This document shows, in pieces, positions 11,901 through 22,754 of a stretch of DNA of 64,000 nt; position 1 is the stretch's first letter; the number at the start of each line of letters is the position of its first letter. The notes beneath the pieces are model-generated. The model ran no database searches. It saw nothing but the letters and a program-made list of their open reading frames with translations, and was not told the origin of the DNA. This stretch comes from Trichoderma breve (Eukaryota; Ascomycota; Sordariomycetes; Hypocreales; Hypocreaceae). Position numbers and translations under genes: made by a program. The DNA is taken from positions 1,178,001 to 1,242,000 of the forward strand of contig NW_026611593.1 in assembly GCF_028502605.1 (NCBI RefSeq). The letters are read 5' to 3'.

Positions 11901-13501
11901 GTCAAGCATGTTATGAAGTCTTGAGCGTGTCTGCCTGCTGTACCTGGTTGGCAGCTCTTGAGACCAAGAACCAAATGATCTGGACATGGGATATTGAGAC
12001 AGGCAGAACATTATGCGGCATCGAACATCCATACAAAAAGCTTTTCTACGGATGGTTTAACTTTTCTCTACGGAACAACAATGAGTTGATCGTCTACAAC
12101 GCTTGCCGGAACTTGCTGACGATCTGGGATATTATTTCAAGTAAAATTGTACGACAAATCGGACTTCCGCGTGGGAGAATAAATGCTATCTCATTGCTAC
12201 CTTCTGCGCCTGATTTTCTTGGTATGATTTTTTATGCTGATAACGGAAAGATGATTTTTGGTCTTTGGAACACTCAGAAAGATGAAGACATGAAGACTAC
12301 AATTTTATCTCTTGAAGGAGGCGTTAGGGATATTGCATTCTCGCCTATTAGCAACGATATACTTGCCATGAATGTCAATACACCGAATGGGCGACAACTT
12401 ATTATCTACAGCATTGATACAGATAGTATCGTTCGCACATTCAACTTTGGTTGGATCAGCCGCGTCGCATTTTCCCCTAATGGTAAACATGTGGCCAGCT
12501 TTATTTTCTATGGGGGGAGTTTGCCTACGTGCACTTTACTTGATATTATGACGGGAGAAACCATATTAAAAATCGAACTACAAGGGATCCCAAGTGGAAA
12601 CCCAGCATTTTCAAATGATGGGCGGCTGCTAGCAGTCGGATCTGAGAACTCGATCCAAATTTGGGATGTAGCGTCGCGTCAATGCTTGCAGAGGACCAAA
12701 GCGGCGTCTTATTGTCCAGTCTTTTCACCAAATGGAACAAACCAACTTTTTGGCGGCTCCAAGGGATCAATTGCGGTCGTAGAAATTGTTCAGCACGAAA
12801 TGGTCTCGCTAGATTCGGATCCGTCCCATTCGAAGGAGAAGCGAATTTCGATTTCCCCCGATGGGAGAATGGTTGCGACATGGGATGCTGAAGTATTAAA
12901 AATCTGGAATACCGACTCTGCAGCGCACGTATTTGATATTCCTACTGGAGATAGTCATTGGCACTATGGGGCTTTATTTTCTCCTGATTCAGCAATGATA
13001 GCTCTTACATCGATGAATTCCGCTGCTGTTTGGGATATCTCTTCGAAAGACGCGAAGCGAATCTACTATCAAAACAAGCTGTTTGGAGCAAACCGCAATC
13101 CTAGAGTAACAGCCTTTTTTTTCAAAGGTCAATCAAGCTTGAGGGCCGAGGGGAAAGATAATATTTTGCGAGCTCAAGACAAGTACAATTATGCTATATA
13201 TCCTTGCGGCTCATGGATTACCCTTGATTCAGAAAGACTTGTATGGCTTCCCCCTGAATATCGACCTGTGGGGAGAAAGTGGAATTGTAGTGTGCAGCGT
13301 AGCTGTGTTGCAATATCAAACGACTCAACGCCTCTTTTTATCTTGAAATTCTGTTGCGGTATGTGTCCCCGGCGAATGACACCCGATCGTGGGGCCATAA
13401 CGGAATGCACATCAACTGCTCCGGAAAGGCACAAAAGTACCTTTACGTGGAACCCAAATGATGATTTTGACGTTCAGTTTTTGGATTGGTTTATTGGATA
13501 A
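8933..13501 (+). CDS. PNP-NACHT-WD40 NOD-like receptor, reading frame broken
   Basis: Three domains in order. (1) A purine nucleoside phosphorylase/UDP-phosphorylase-like N-terminus (about residues 20-370), with KLLLLIGTCDGVPNAM and the late EGAGVWDELSC...KGVSTYGD region. (2) A NACHT NTPase with Walker A GDPGKGKT near residue 446 and Walker B LTFIIDALDEC near 545. (3) A C-terminal propeller of divergent WD40-like repeats such as AVGSENSIQIWDVASRQC. An intron at 11613-11665 joins the NACHT part to the propeller. The frame shifts near 10397: the first frame runs to a stop at 10433-10435 while homology continues from about 10398 in another frame. Restoring the family spacing needs two extra bases; the product would then be about 1505 aa. 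Such proteins act in fungal non-self recognition and programmed cell death. This copy is either a pseudogene or carries a sequencing error. Confidence 0.8.
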
Positions 13502-13847
13502 TGATATGATGGAGGCTAGGATTTATGAAGTTTTAGATGTCATGATAGTAAAAGATCATAGAAGGGGTGGTCTTTGTCAAAGATCTTTGGCCGCAATCCC
13601 AGAAGCATGAATGTAGTAAGAGAAAAGGGTTACGTGTATATTATAAATACCCTTGGGGGAAGAGGCTTGCATATATGAGCGCAAATAATGAGTCACTATT
13701 ATTCCAAGTCAGAGGCAAGATCCTCATCGATGTCTTTATAAATATACCTGCTTCCTTCAAACTCTAGTTCTAACATTACCATCTCATCTGCCGAAATATT
13801 TAAGCTCAAGGTATCTAACTTATGCCTGAGTACTATAGTCGCTGCTT
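13502..13847. other. non-coding gap between convergent genes
   Basis: About 350 bp between the convergent NLR and dioxygenase stop codons. It is AT-rich and I see no gene. Confidence 0.5.
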
Positions 13848-15152
13848 CTATTGAGATACACGCTCATCCAGTTTCTTGGCGTTGAATGTCTCGTCTCTAG
13901 TCTCTTTCAGAAAAGAAATTAACCGCGTACCTCCTGTTCCAATCATCGCATCATTCGCTGCATTCTCCATCCCATAGGACACTGGGCTGGCTAAATTTCG
14001 CCTAGATTCGCCCTTCAGCGGCTTTTTGGAAGGTAAAATAATGTATCTTGTCACAATCTGAATATGTATGGATCGAAACTCACAAAGTTGATCAGCGGCA
14101 GCCAGGTACGAGGACCGTAGCCTTTGGTGCTCCGCCGATGCAACTTCACCTTCCGGCAACATTGCCAGCTCGCGGATATTGCATGCTTCGGCAATATGCA
14201 AGAGAAATCGGCGATGTGGTCCCGGCATATAATCTCTAGCCTCATGGTGAAAGCTCTTCTGGTCGGTGGCGCAGTTGGAGTTGTGTTCGATGCCGAGAAC
14301 GACGTCCAAGAGCTGTATGAGGCAGCTCTGCCCATTGCTGCCGCCCTGCAATTGCCGCCATTGGCCTTTACCCTCACCCTCGTCGTAAAAAACACCTCGA
14401 GGCAAGCCAGCGGCTCCCATATTCTTGCTGCCAGCCAAGAACGGCCTGACGCGATGATAGAAGATCATCGGGTCACACTTTTCGTACATTCTTTCTAATA
14501 GCATGCCTGCGGACTTAATAAATGATTTAATATCCTGGAGCTTGTCACTGATGACATTGTAGTTTCGTGTCTTGATGGCCTCCGTAGCACCGACAATAGT
14601 CTGTATGATACCACTGGCCTTGGCTTCCATGGCTACACTGATCAGTAGAAACCACGACTCAGATTCTGTCTCAGTGAACGTGAAGAGTGTGCTGAGATCT
14701 TCTGGCTCGGAAAAGTCTTCCCCCGAGCAACTGAAGTTCCAAAGACTAGCTGCTGTGTAAGTAAGAACCGGGGGGAGTTCCACATGTGCGGACACCGCTT
14801 GAAACGGTATTGTAATTTGAGGCGGTAAAACTTCCTCTGGGTTATCGCCAGCCCATATGTATGCATGCGTCATGTACGCCAGCATTACATATGCTCGGCG
14901 CCACTCAGGTTCTGTGCTCAGGCCATCTGTTGACAAAATAGAGAGTCGATTTATGGCGTCTCGCATCTCTCTATTTTCTATCAAAGTCCGTAGTTGTGCA
15001 GCAATGGTTTCCCAAGGCTCGTAGTATTTATCCGAGAGTTGCTTGCAAGGTTTTTCTTGAGGAAGGAAAGTATTCCGAGCGAGACTAAAGTCTCTCGTTT
15101 CCGCAAGTTGATTGCACTCTGAAGAGTCAAATACGATGGTGGGAGGTGACAT
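13848..15152 (-). CDS. indoleamine 2,3-dioxygenase
   Basis: Heme dioxygenase that opens the indole ring of tryptophan to N-formylkynurenine, the first step of the kynurenine/NAD pathway, in the cytosol. Visible family blocks are YEPWETIAAQL near the N-terminus, PRGVFYDEG, GGSNGQSCLIQLLDVVLGIEH, MPGPHRRFL, and RSIHIQIVTRYIILP, whose His is the expected proximal heme ligand. A GTGGT loop follows. The preferred start at 15152 (MSPPTIVF) gives 434 aa, close to the family length. The frame stays open upstream to 15320 and would add 56 hydrophobic residues that do not look like the family. No intron. Fungi often carry several IDO paralogues, so this need not be the housekeeping BNA2. It is convergent with the NLR. 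Confidence 0.9.
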   Translation of the reverse strand: MSPPTIVFDSSECNQLAETRDFSLARNTFLPQEKPCKQLSDKYYEPWETIAAQLRTLIENREMRDAINRLSILSTDGLSTEPEWRRAYVMLAYMTHAYIWAGDNPEEVLPPQITIPFQAVSAHVELPPVLTYTAASLWNFSCSGEDFSEPEDLSTLFTFTETESESWFLLISVAMEAKASGIIQTIVGATEAIKTRNYNVISDKLQDIKSFIKSAGMLLERMYEKCDPMIFYHRVRPFLAGSKNMGAAGLPRGVFYDEGEGKGQWRQLQGGSNGQSCLIQLLDVVLGIEHNSNCATDQKSFHHEARDYMPGPHRRFLLHIAEACNIRELAMLPEGEVASAEHQRLRSSYLAAADQLCEFRSIHIQIVTRYIILPSKKPLKGESRRNLASPVSYGMENAANDAMIGTGGTRLISFLKETRDETFNAKKLDERVSQ

Positions 15153-15734
15153 GCTGGAAAACACTGTTGTTCTTTTCCACGCTGCGAGCAGATATGTTGA
15201 AAGAAAGATCATAGCATCTAGTAGAGTTATGGGTAATATGCATGAACAAGTAAAGCCATCCTCGAGCGAGATTGAAATCACCTCTTCATTTACTCCACAC
15301 CAATCTCGGGGTACGAGCAATACGCCGAGTGCCTATGAATACCCAAAGTGTATGAGTGATTAATTGATCTTTATTATAGAAAAGTCAAATGATTGCTTAT
15401 TTTATGTAATTCTTACTTGGTCTATGGTCGCTTCACTGGCGGACGAAAAGAAGTACTAGAACCCTTCACCCCAGCCAAAGCCTGTACATGTACCCTGAAA
15501 TTACTCCAATCTAGCCAAATAAACGTCTACTACACCATGTATTTGCTGCTTATGTATTATCATTTCATCAATGAAGGAAGTGGCTAGCCAGCAGTCCAGG
15601 GCCATGTGAAGTTTGAGTCTTGAAACCAGTTGTGAAGGAAGGCCATTTATTCATTCCTATAGGTATTTATTTAAATAGCAAACACCTAGCTCTTTAAATA
15701 TAGGCTACTTTCTACTATGATAGCCATTATTCTT

Positions 15735-15821
15735 AAGTATTTAGTATTATATCTACATTTCTCTACTATTTACTATTACATCTACATCTCTCTAGTATCA
15801 GCTACCGTAGGCTACCGTAGG
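15735..15821. repeat. second 29-bp tandem repeat array plus 10-bp duplication
   Basis: Units at 15735-15763 and 15764-15792 are 29 bp each and share TATCTACATTTCTC-like ends. A third copy begins at 15793 with TAGTATCAGC. Within the third unit GCTACCGTAG is duplicated exactly (15801-15810 and 15811-15820). The period and the TAGTAT core match the array at 4-117, so the two loci look like one repeat family at different stages of decay. Confidence 0.65.
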
Positions 15822-16424
15822 TATACATAAAAATATTTACCGCTATAAATATATTTTGTCTAGTATTCGGTATCATTTGCAACACAGGGGGCTGGATAGC
15901 AAAATTAATTTGATCAATAGGCCTTCCTAAATAAGCAACAGAAATTGATTGCAAGGGTTCGCCATTGAGGTACGAGCCATGCGACACACCACTAAATGAC
16001 TTTAGTACTTCATACGACAAGAAAAGGAATATAATATAAGTTACATGATATCATGTCGCTGAAGCTTTCTCTCTGAGATTCTCAGGGTCCAATGGGGCAA
16101 GTCTGCCGCCGCTGCATGATCTCATGGAGGGTGCCCACACTGGAGCATAACTGGATTTATGTGGCACTAAGTAGCTGAGCTACTGTAGTCTAGTTTTCAG
16201 AATCAAGCAGATGTGGAGCTTTGAGATAGAGCACTCTTAGATTGGATAACCCTGGATAAGTGCCTGTTTTCATCTCATTGTTAGTTGGAATATGTAGACA
16301 CCCGGTGTCGCCTTTGGCGCTTTGCTTGCCATATTGGTCTAAACTCCACCGATGATTTGGTACTCCACCAGATGCAAGGGCTCAACTTGAAAGGGTGTAT
16401 CTCGAATTGACTCCTCTACCGGCT

Positions 16425-16430
16425 TATATA
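16425..16430 (+). promoter_or_regulatory. TATA-like element upstream of nucleoside hydrolase
   Basis: TATATA lies 155 bp before the ATG at 16585 in a region with no other gene. This is a sequence match only. Confidence 0.35.
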
Positions 16431-16584
16431 GTTCAGTTGCTTGTCTCTAAGAAAAGTCAATTTTCTTATCATTGAATTGCTACCTGCCTTTGTTCAAGTT
16501 GGTTGCTTATAGTGTTGATTTACCATTGCCATCAAGATATCTACAGTACTCTTTCTCATACTTTTTTCTGACTCATTGAACAAA

Positions 16585-18069
16585 ATGACTCCGAAGACCA
16601 GACTCATAATCGACACTGACCCCGGTAAACAGTTCGAGATGAATGACACACGGTTGAGAAGCGCTTAATTAACTATTTACAGGCGTTGACGATGTTATTG
16701 CCATGCTTTTGGCTTTCAACACCAATCCCGAGCTGCTCGAGGTCATGTTGATATCTGTTATACATGGAAATGTAGCTGTACGAAGGTGCGAGTGTTCAAT
16801 CCCCCTACTTCCATTACCTACATCGCTGACTACTCAATAGATGACTCCGTAACGCGCTCGCTCTCTTCCATGTAATTGAAAAGGAGATAGAATGGCGCAA
16901 GTCAACAGAACGATCTGAAGGTTTCGAAGTCATGAAATCTCATAAGCCAATCGTGGCTCTAGGAGCGGATCGCCCACTACAAGACGAGATTGTCACCGCT
17001 GAGCATATCCGTGAGTGACAACTGTCCTACTCATAGTTACCAGATCAGACGGACTAATATAGGCTCTACAGATGGTGCGGACGGGTTGCACAATGTTCAC
17101 AATACATACCCTCATCTGGCGCCTTCGGATGCCTGGAATGACCTTTTCGATGGCGACGCAGATGATTCGGCCAAACATGCAACCTACTCGCCTTTCTTTA
17201 CGGCATCCAAGGCGCCTGCTCACAAGGAGATGCTCCGTATTCTGAAAGATAACCCTCTCGACACTATCAGTATCCTGGCCATGGGTCGACTAACCAATGT
17301 AGCCCTTGCAGCTGCCGAAGATCCTGAGACCTTTCTCAAGGTGAAAGAAGTCGTCATTATGGGCGGTGCTGTAAATGTTCCAGGAAACGTAACACCAGTC
17401 GCAGAGTTCAACACGTACGCTGATAGAGTTGCGGCGGCTCGACTCTATGCACTTACCTTGTTATTGCCTGTTTCCACCATGCCACCAGCATCCGAGAACT
17501 TTGCCAATCTGCCAGCTTATCCAGCTAAACTTAGTCGGCGCTTGAAGTTGACGCTCCTCCCATTGGATATCACCACTAGACACACCATCTCGAAGAATGT
17601 TCTCAACCAGCGTATCAAGCCTTTTATCGACGCCGGCAGTCCGCTTGCATTGTGGATCGCTCATTGTCTTAATGGAGCCATAGGCGGTGTCGCGGATATG
17701 GTTGGCTATGGCGTGGACGCAGGTTTCTCATTACATGATGTGTGTACGTTCTGGTACGCCATGACGCCAAATGATCCAGCATGGAAAATACCTGATACAC
17801 CAGAGGATATTCGCATAAAAACAACCGGTCAATGGACTAAAGGCATATATATCATCGACAGTCGAAACAGGTCTCGCCAAGGCCAAGCAGTTTTAGCTGG
17901 CAGTGGGTCTAAACTTGTAGATGAAGGCGGTTTTATCACAGTAGAAGAAGGAGCAGGAGACCCAATGGGATGGTTGAGCCATACGAGAGGCAACAGGCTT
18001 AATCGAATTACTTCTTCGCCAGTTGAAGGTGTCTTTGACATCTGGATGGAAAAGGTTTTTGAGAACTAA
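16585..18069 (+). CDS. inosine-uridine-type nucleoside hydrolase, with an in-frame TGA
   Basis: Hydrolyses the N-glycosidic bond of nucleosides to base and ribose (IUNH family). Exons 16585-16624, 16683-16785, 16841-17010 and 17072-18069 fit the family. The Ca-binding and catalytic signature DTDPGVDD spans intron 1 at residues 10-17. Later blocks are HGADGLHNVHNTYPHL, VIMGGAVNVPGNVTPVAEFN and a C-terminal GFSLHD. In this model codon 16842-16844, directly after the intron-2 acceptor and before LRNAL, is TGA; the family normally has Cys here. An alternative donor at 16772 with an acceptor ending at 16883 skips the stop in frame, but it deletes about 19 conserved residues. The gene is therefore either recently inactivated or spliced unusually. 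It may act in purine/pyrimidine salvage. Confidence 0.7.
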
Positions 18070-18415
18070 GCGGGTGCCTCAGGTTATTGGATACGTATAA
18101 AGACAATTATGCAAGTTGGGATGTCAGTGAAGATTGGATTTGTCGGATGGATGGAAGCGATGTAAACAGTGTGGCAACAAGAATAGACACTCTGACGCGG
18201 GAAACCGTGGCTATGGCAATACAAAACGATATATCTAGTGAGACGACTGTATAGAAGCACTAGGCGTTTGTTGAAAAAGTGTACAAGTCTTAGAAAGAAA
18301 GTAGGCACCTGGTAGGTATGGATTAAAATCCGACTCATTTACTTCCATGTCCATCCTGTTATTTCTTTGTCAGGAAGAAAACTCCTGCTCGACGAAACCT
18401 TAAGAGGGCAACAGC
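18070..18415. other. non-coding gap between convergent genes
   Basis: About 350 bp between the nucleoside hydrolase and MFS stop codons. No gene is seen; it is expected to hold both 3' UTRs. Confidence 0.5.
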
Positions 18416-20565
18416 TCATTTACTACAGCCCTTATTAGAAGATACTTCTTTGACGTTTTCTGCTGTCTTTGCATCGGTTGCATCTGCCTTGGCTGCTGGC
18501 TTTCCTCTCTTCACTGGGCTTACCCACTCCATAAATGCGTCCGGAATGGCGTTGAGGCATGCAAATATGACCGACAGAAGAAGAACATGACGAATAGCAT
18601 TGTTGTAAGCTGTCAAAACGGCAGTTAAATACTGGGGAAACTTGGCTTCGATAAATGGTCGAAGGCTCGAGGCGCCAGTCTCAATGATGTCGCGTGAGTC
18701 GATTTCGGGGACCATCTTATGTAGTTGAGAGATGAGCTGATTCTGAAAGATATTTTCAGCTACAGAGAGGAAAATTGTACCTGCAAGAGTCTGAGTGAAA
18801 ATAAGAGCAGAGGTAGAGAGAGCAATATCGGGGCCTTTGAAGACGGTTTGGGCGACCATGAGAGGCTGCTGAGCGCCGATACCAATACCAACGCCCATAA
18901 TGATGAGAGATGGAACCCTGTGATGAAAGTTAGGATAAAGTGAGGATCAGATGGCGGCTCGAGATGACTGACCAAAGTCCAGTACTTGTATGGGGATCAA
19001 ATGAGTAGATGAGGCCAGCCCCCACGGAAGATAGTATAGTTGACATGATCATGTTGGGAACAAAATAGCCGATACGAGTTGTCTGGTTCCCTGTTGTTAG
19101 CCTGTCGCTCCTTGAAAGACAACTTCCGTCCCACTTACTAGGAACCCTGAGGCTATAACAGCCAAAGATAGACCAGCGCTCATTGTTAGAAAGTAGATGC
19201 CCGACTTGTATGCCGAAACGCCCTTGACGGACTGAAACCAGATGGGAACGTAATAGTTGATGACAAAAAAAGCTGAGAATAGACAGAACATGTATATCAT
19301 CCCAGAAGCCATGGACCTCTGCTTGACAATACGCAGTGGAAGCGTGGCCTTATCACCCTGCTTATATTGAATGAAAACCCACAGGATGAAGAGAACTGCG
19401 AAGAGGATAAGAAGAAGGATAATTCTCCAAGAATTCCAAAAATATTGGTTTCCACCCCATTGCAAGGCCAAGAGAAGGCAGATGACCCAAGGGATAAGTA
19501 CCAAGGTACCGATGAGGTCGAATCGATCGAGAAACCCCTTAATTGTACCTTTCGTCTTGCGGATGGGGTCAGTGGGGATCTTTACAAGGAAAAGCACCGT
19601 CAGTAGGGTCACGGCGCCCAGTGGAAGGTTGATCCAGAAGCACCACCCTAAGTCATGAGAAGTCAGCTTGAAGTCCAAAGGATACGGTTTCATGTTTTTG
19701 CTTACTCCAAGTAACTTTGTCAGTGAAGACGCCTCCGAGTGTGGGCGAAGTGATTTGAGCGATGCCCACAGAGCCACCCATGGCGCCGGTGTATTTCGGA
19801 CGTTTGTGCAATGGTAGACATCTCGAGAGAATCTAGTTTTATTGTTATATATCAACAAATTATTGAATCGAAAAGCAACGACGTGTCTTGAATAATATTT
19901 GGGACTTACAATAAGAGTTCCAGAAACGATCCCTGCACCTCCTATTCCCGCCACTGCTCTTCCTACAATCAGAGCGACCGAGCTCGGCGCCGTAGCGCAT
20001 ACAATGGATCCAACTTCAAATATGAGCAGCGCAGTGAGAAATACCCATTTTACTGGAAACTCTGCATAAAGCTTGCCGAAGAAGAGTTGGAAGCAGCAAT
20101 TGGTCAGGAGGTATGCGGAGCCGTACCAGCCCACATCGTCGAGGGAGTTGAAGTCGCTGGTTATTTTAGGAATAGCAGTAGCAACAACGGTACGATCCTG
20201 AAGACATGGTGTAAGTAAGCTATGCCATTTAGGAGAAGAACAGAGGCAATTCGGAGGATTGAAACGGGGAGACGCACGAGGCCGACGCAAAGGGCAGCAA
20301 GAAAGAGGCCCACAAAGAGAATGATCAAGTTAATACCACTGGGATAGTCAGTTGCAGGAGGTGTCGGAGTAGCATCAGATGCTTTTTCGACATCTTGGGC
20401 AGAGTTCTCTTTGGGCTTGCTGTCGGCTTGAGGGTTTGTCTGGGGAGAGCTAACGTTGGGATCTCTGTGGTTTGTGTGATTAGTCGGAATAGTGAACATT
20501 AGCATAGCTATACATGCTAATACTAGGTAATTATAGATTAGTTCTTACTCTTGAGATTTCTCCAT
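18416..20565 (-). CDS. MFS drug:H+ antiporter, DHA2 (14-TMS) type
   Basis: Seven exons on the minus strand: 20565-20549, 20464-20278, 20197-19910, 19832-19706, 19647-19139, 19082-18973 and 18917-18416, giving 579 aa with all junctions in frame. The hydrophilic, Pro/Asp-rich N-terminal tail (about 50 aa) is followed by GINLIILFVGLFLAALCVGL. Next comes the DHA2 signature DRTVVATAIPKITSDFNSL, then GRAVAGIGGAGI (motif C-like), RWCFWINLPLGAVTLL and GIGIGAQQP. The last helix is followed by a Lys/Ala-rich cytosolic tail. Members export toxins, secondary metabolites and antifungals at the plasma membrane. No biosynthetic cluster is visible beside it, so the substrate is unknown. Intron 3 (19909-19833) was placed so that ILSRCLPLHKRPKYTG follows SGTLI. 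Confidence 0.9.
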
Positions 20566-21559
20566 TGTTTTTTCAGTTGATGCTCAATGCTTCGTGCCTT
20601 GTATGCAAACGAGATTGGAGGTATAAACTCTCTCTCGAAACGTTCTGCAGAGAAAACCCGTTTGAATGAAGAACGAATCTTGATCTAACCATGATGGAAA
20701 TCCGAAATATTGTCATTTTATGTTGATTAAGCTATGATGCCAAGCTTTACGGCTCCGGACGTGTTGAGGGAGAGCATCCGGAGCACGGGAATTAAAATGC
20801 GGACCGGCACCGGGCAGCGCGACATGTTGTTTACTACGGACGCAGCGACACATGAATGAGTATTGATGTCAAATAACATCTTTATTTCCGTATGGTGCAT
20901 TTTTTATGAGACAATTCTCTTTTATACATAAGATGAAGCTTGTATTTACATCTATTCTGCTACACTTATGGATGAAGGGATGGCATCCTTCCGCCCCACT
21001 TGGCCCATTGACCCAAGCTTCAATTACATGAGGTATGAATACAACAAGCAGAAGGGGAGGAAAAAATTTGTGTTTTACAATTGAAAATTAAATGAGCATC
21101 TTGTTCGCATATTCTGAGATTTCCAGGCGCGGACCATCAATACTCGGTGCTACTACTTCATTGTCATCTCTAGTCAACCTACCTGTAGGTACATAGCAGT
21201 ACAGCCTCGACTATGGGGCAGTTTCAGATCGAGATTTACACCGCGGAAAGCATCCTTGGTCCTTTTTCGCTTTTACTCCTCCTTGTGTATTTCAATCTGA
21301 ATCAATTTCCTTCCAAAATTTATCACCCATCTCCAAGAAAATATGGTATATGCATCCTGAATCTCACCAAAGGCTGGTCAACGCATCGCATTAGAGCATG
21401 GCGCATTATGTAACGCAGCCTTAAGTGCACGGCCCCTTAATTTCATCGTTGCAAACGCAAGGGATCTAACGAATCTACTCTGTATACCTCTCTGCTACCT
21501 ACTTACTACCTTATACATCAATTATCTTCGGAAGTGCACGGGAAAAAAAGAAGGCCAAT
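20566..21559. other. non-coding intergenic
   Basis: About 1 kb of AT-rich sequence covering the MFS promoter and the upstream region of the C2H2 gene. No gene or tRNA was recognised. Confidence 0.5.
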
Positions 21560-21631
21560 ATGGCTGACCATTATTGCCATATCTGTTACGTGGAGTTTAA
21601 TCTCTAAACCCAACTCCATTTACATTTGGAG

Positions 21632-22172
21632 ATGAAACACAACTGGTGCACTCTCTGTGGCAAACGACAATTCAATAACCAAAACGAACTTACAATTCAC
21701 CAACTTAGCCAACATCCTTTCTGTGAGATCTGTCGAAAGTACTTCTTAAGTCAGTCTAATTTTAAAAATGTATGTTAGTTCCTTATACCCTATACTCCAT
21801 AGCCTAGATCTCGACCATTTCTGGCAGCTTCTCTACCAGCACAATCTCATTCATTACACTAAAGATGTTGAATGCCCTGGATGCCCTCGAAACTTCGCCA
21901 CGGACTCTGCCATGGTGCTACATATGGAGGTCGGTAATTGTCCATCGGGAATTAATACCGAAAAGATGGAAATGATCGCAGGCCATTGTCATTTATGGCC
22001 AAGATTCCTCGACAGGAAAAAAGAATTCCCGTACGGATGCCCAACTTGTGGCGAACGTTTTAGATTCATGAGTGGTCTTTTGCAGCATGCTGAGAGCGCG
22101 CGGTGCGATGAGAATCTGGATGATGGCCCATTGGCAACATTTCTTCGTTTCCTTAGAGCACGCTTTAGCTAA
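21632..22172 (+). CDS. C2H2 zinc-finger protein, possibly 5'-truncated
   Basis: Two exons, 21632-21769 and 21840-22172, give 156 aa. Fingers visible in order are CTLCGKRQFNNQNELTIHQ, CEICRKYFLSQSNFKN joined across the intron to HNLIH (exact CX2CX12HX3H), CPGCPRNFATDSAMVLHM and CPTCGERFRFMSGLLQH. The acceptor at 21838-21839 was chosen over one at 21826-21827 because it gives the exact finger spacing. An in-frame ATG at 21560 begins another half-finger (CHIC) but meets TAA at 21605-21607, so the protein probably starts at 21632 or the gene is degraded at its 5' end. It resembles the many fungal C2H2 proteins of unknown role; nucleic-acid binding is inferred. Confidence 0.65.
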
Positions 22173-22754
22173 GAGGCCATAATTCAATGAATATCTTTGC
22201 GATCTGGTGGAGGCGGCGCGGTAAATAAATACGCGGTTGGTTGCCCTTCGCGCTGTACAAGCTATATTCACGCGATTTATGAACCTTTATGTTGGCCTCC
22301 GACAGGAACTCATATTAAAGTCGTCATCGGTAGACGCATTTCTACCCTCCAGCTTCAATATTAGTGCACTCCGTGTTATCTATCCATTGTGTTGGCCAGA
22401 AGCAAAGATTCGGTGTTATTCCAATCCGTGCAGGTACCCAGTGTTGGTACTAGCGCTGCAACTCAATCCCAATGCAGGCGTCAGGTTTATTTTCATTGGT
22501 GTACGCATGCGAAGCCTAAAACGCTGCATCGCCGATTGACTCATCCGGTGAAGTGAAAATTCAGTGAGAGAGCTGCAAGTACAATGCTTCAGGTTGTAAT
22601 ATGAGATACTGTGCCCACGATGCAACGAAGCGACCTTCTTTTCTTTCTTTTCCTTCCCCCTTTCATCAATTCATTTAGATTTATTGTTGACTTCGAATTC
22701 TTGGAAAATTGGCAAAATTAAATAGGGAAAGAAAAAAAGAAGGTTCTGCGCACA
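22173..22754. other. non-coding intergenic
   Basis: About 580 bp with no gene. A pyrimidine-rich TTTTCTTTCTTTTCC run near 22637-22660 lies about 100 bp before the methyltransferase ATG, as is common in fungal promoters. Confidence 0.45.

Larger units (their letters stand above)
15153..16584. other. AT-rich intergenic with repeats and a TATA box
   Basis: About 1.4 kb without a supported gene. It holds the second 29-bp repeat array (15735-15821) and another related short match, CTAGTATTCGGTATCA, near 15860. A TATATA at 16425-16430, about 155 bp before the nucleoside hydrolase ATG, is a plausible core promoter. Confidence 0.5.

Noticed and set aside
15153..15320. N-terminal extension of the dioxygenase to the ATG at 15320
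   Set aside because: The added 56 residues are hydrophobic and unlike the family; the start at 15152 gives the expected length.
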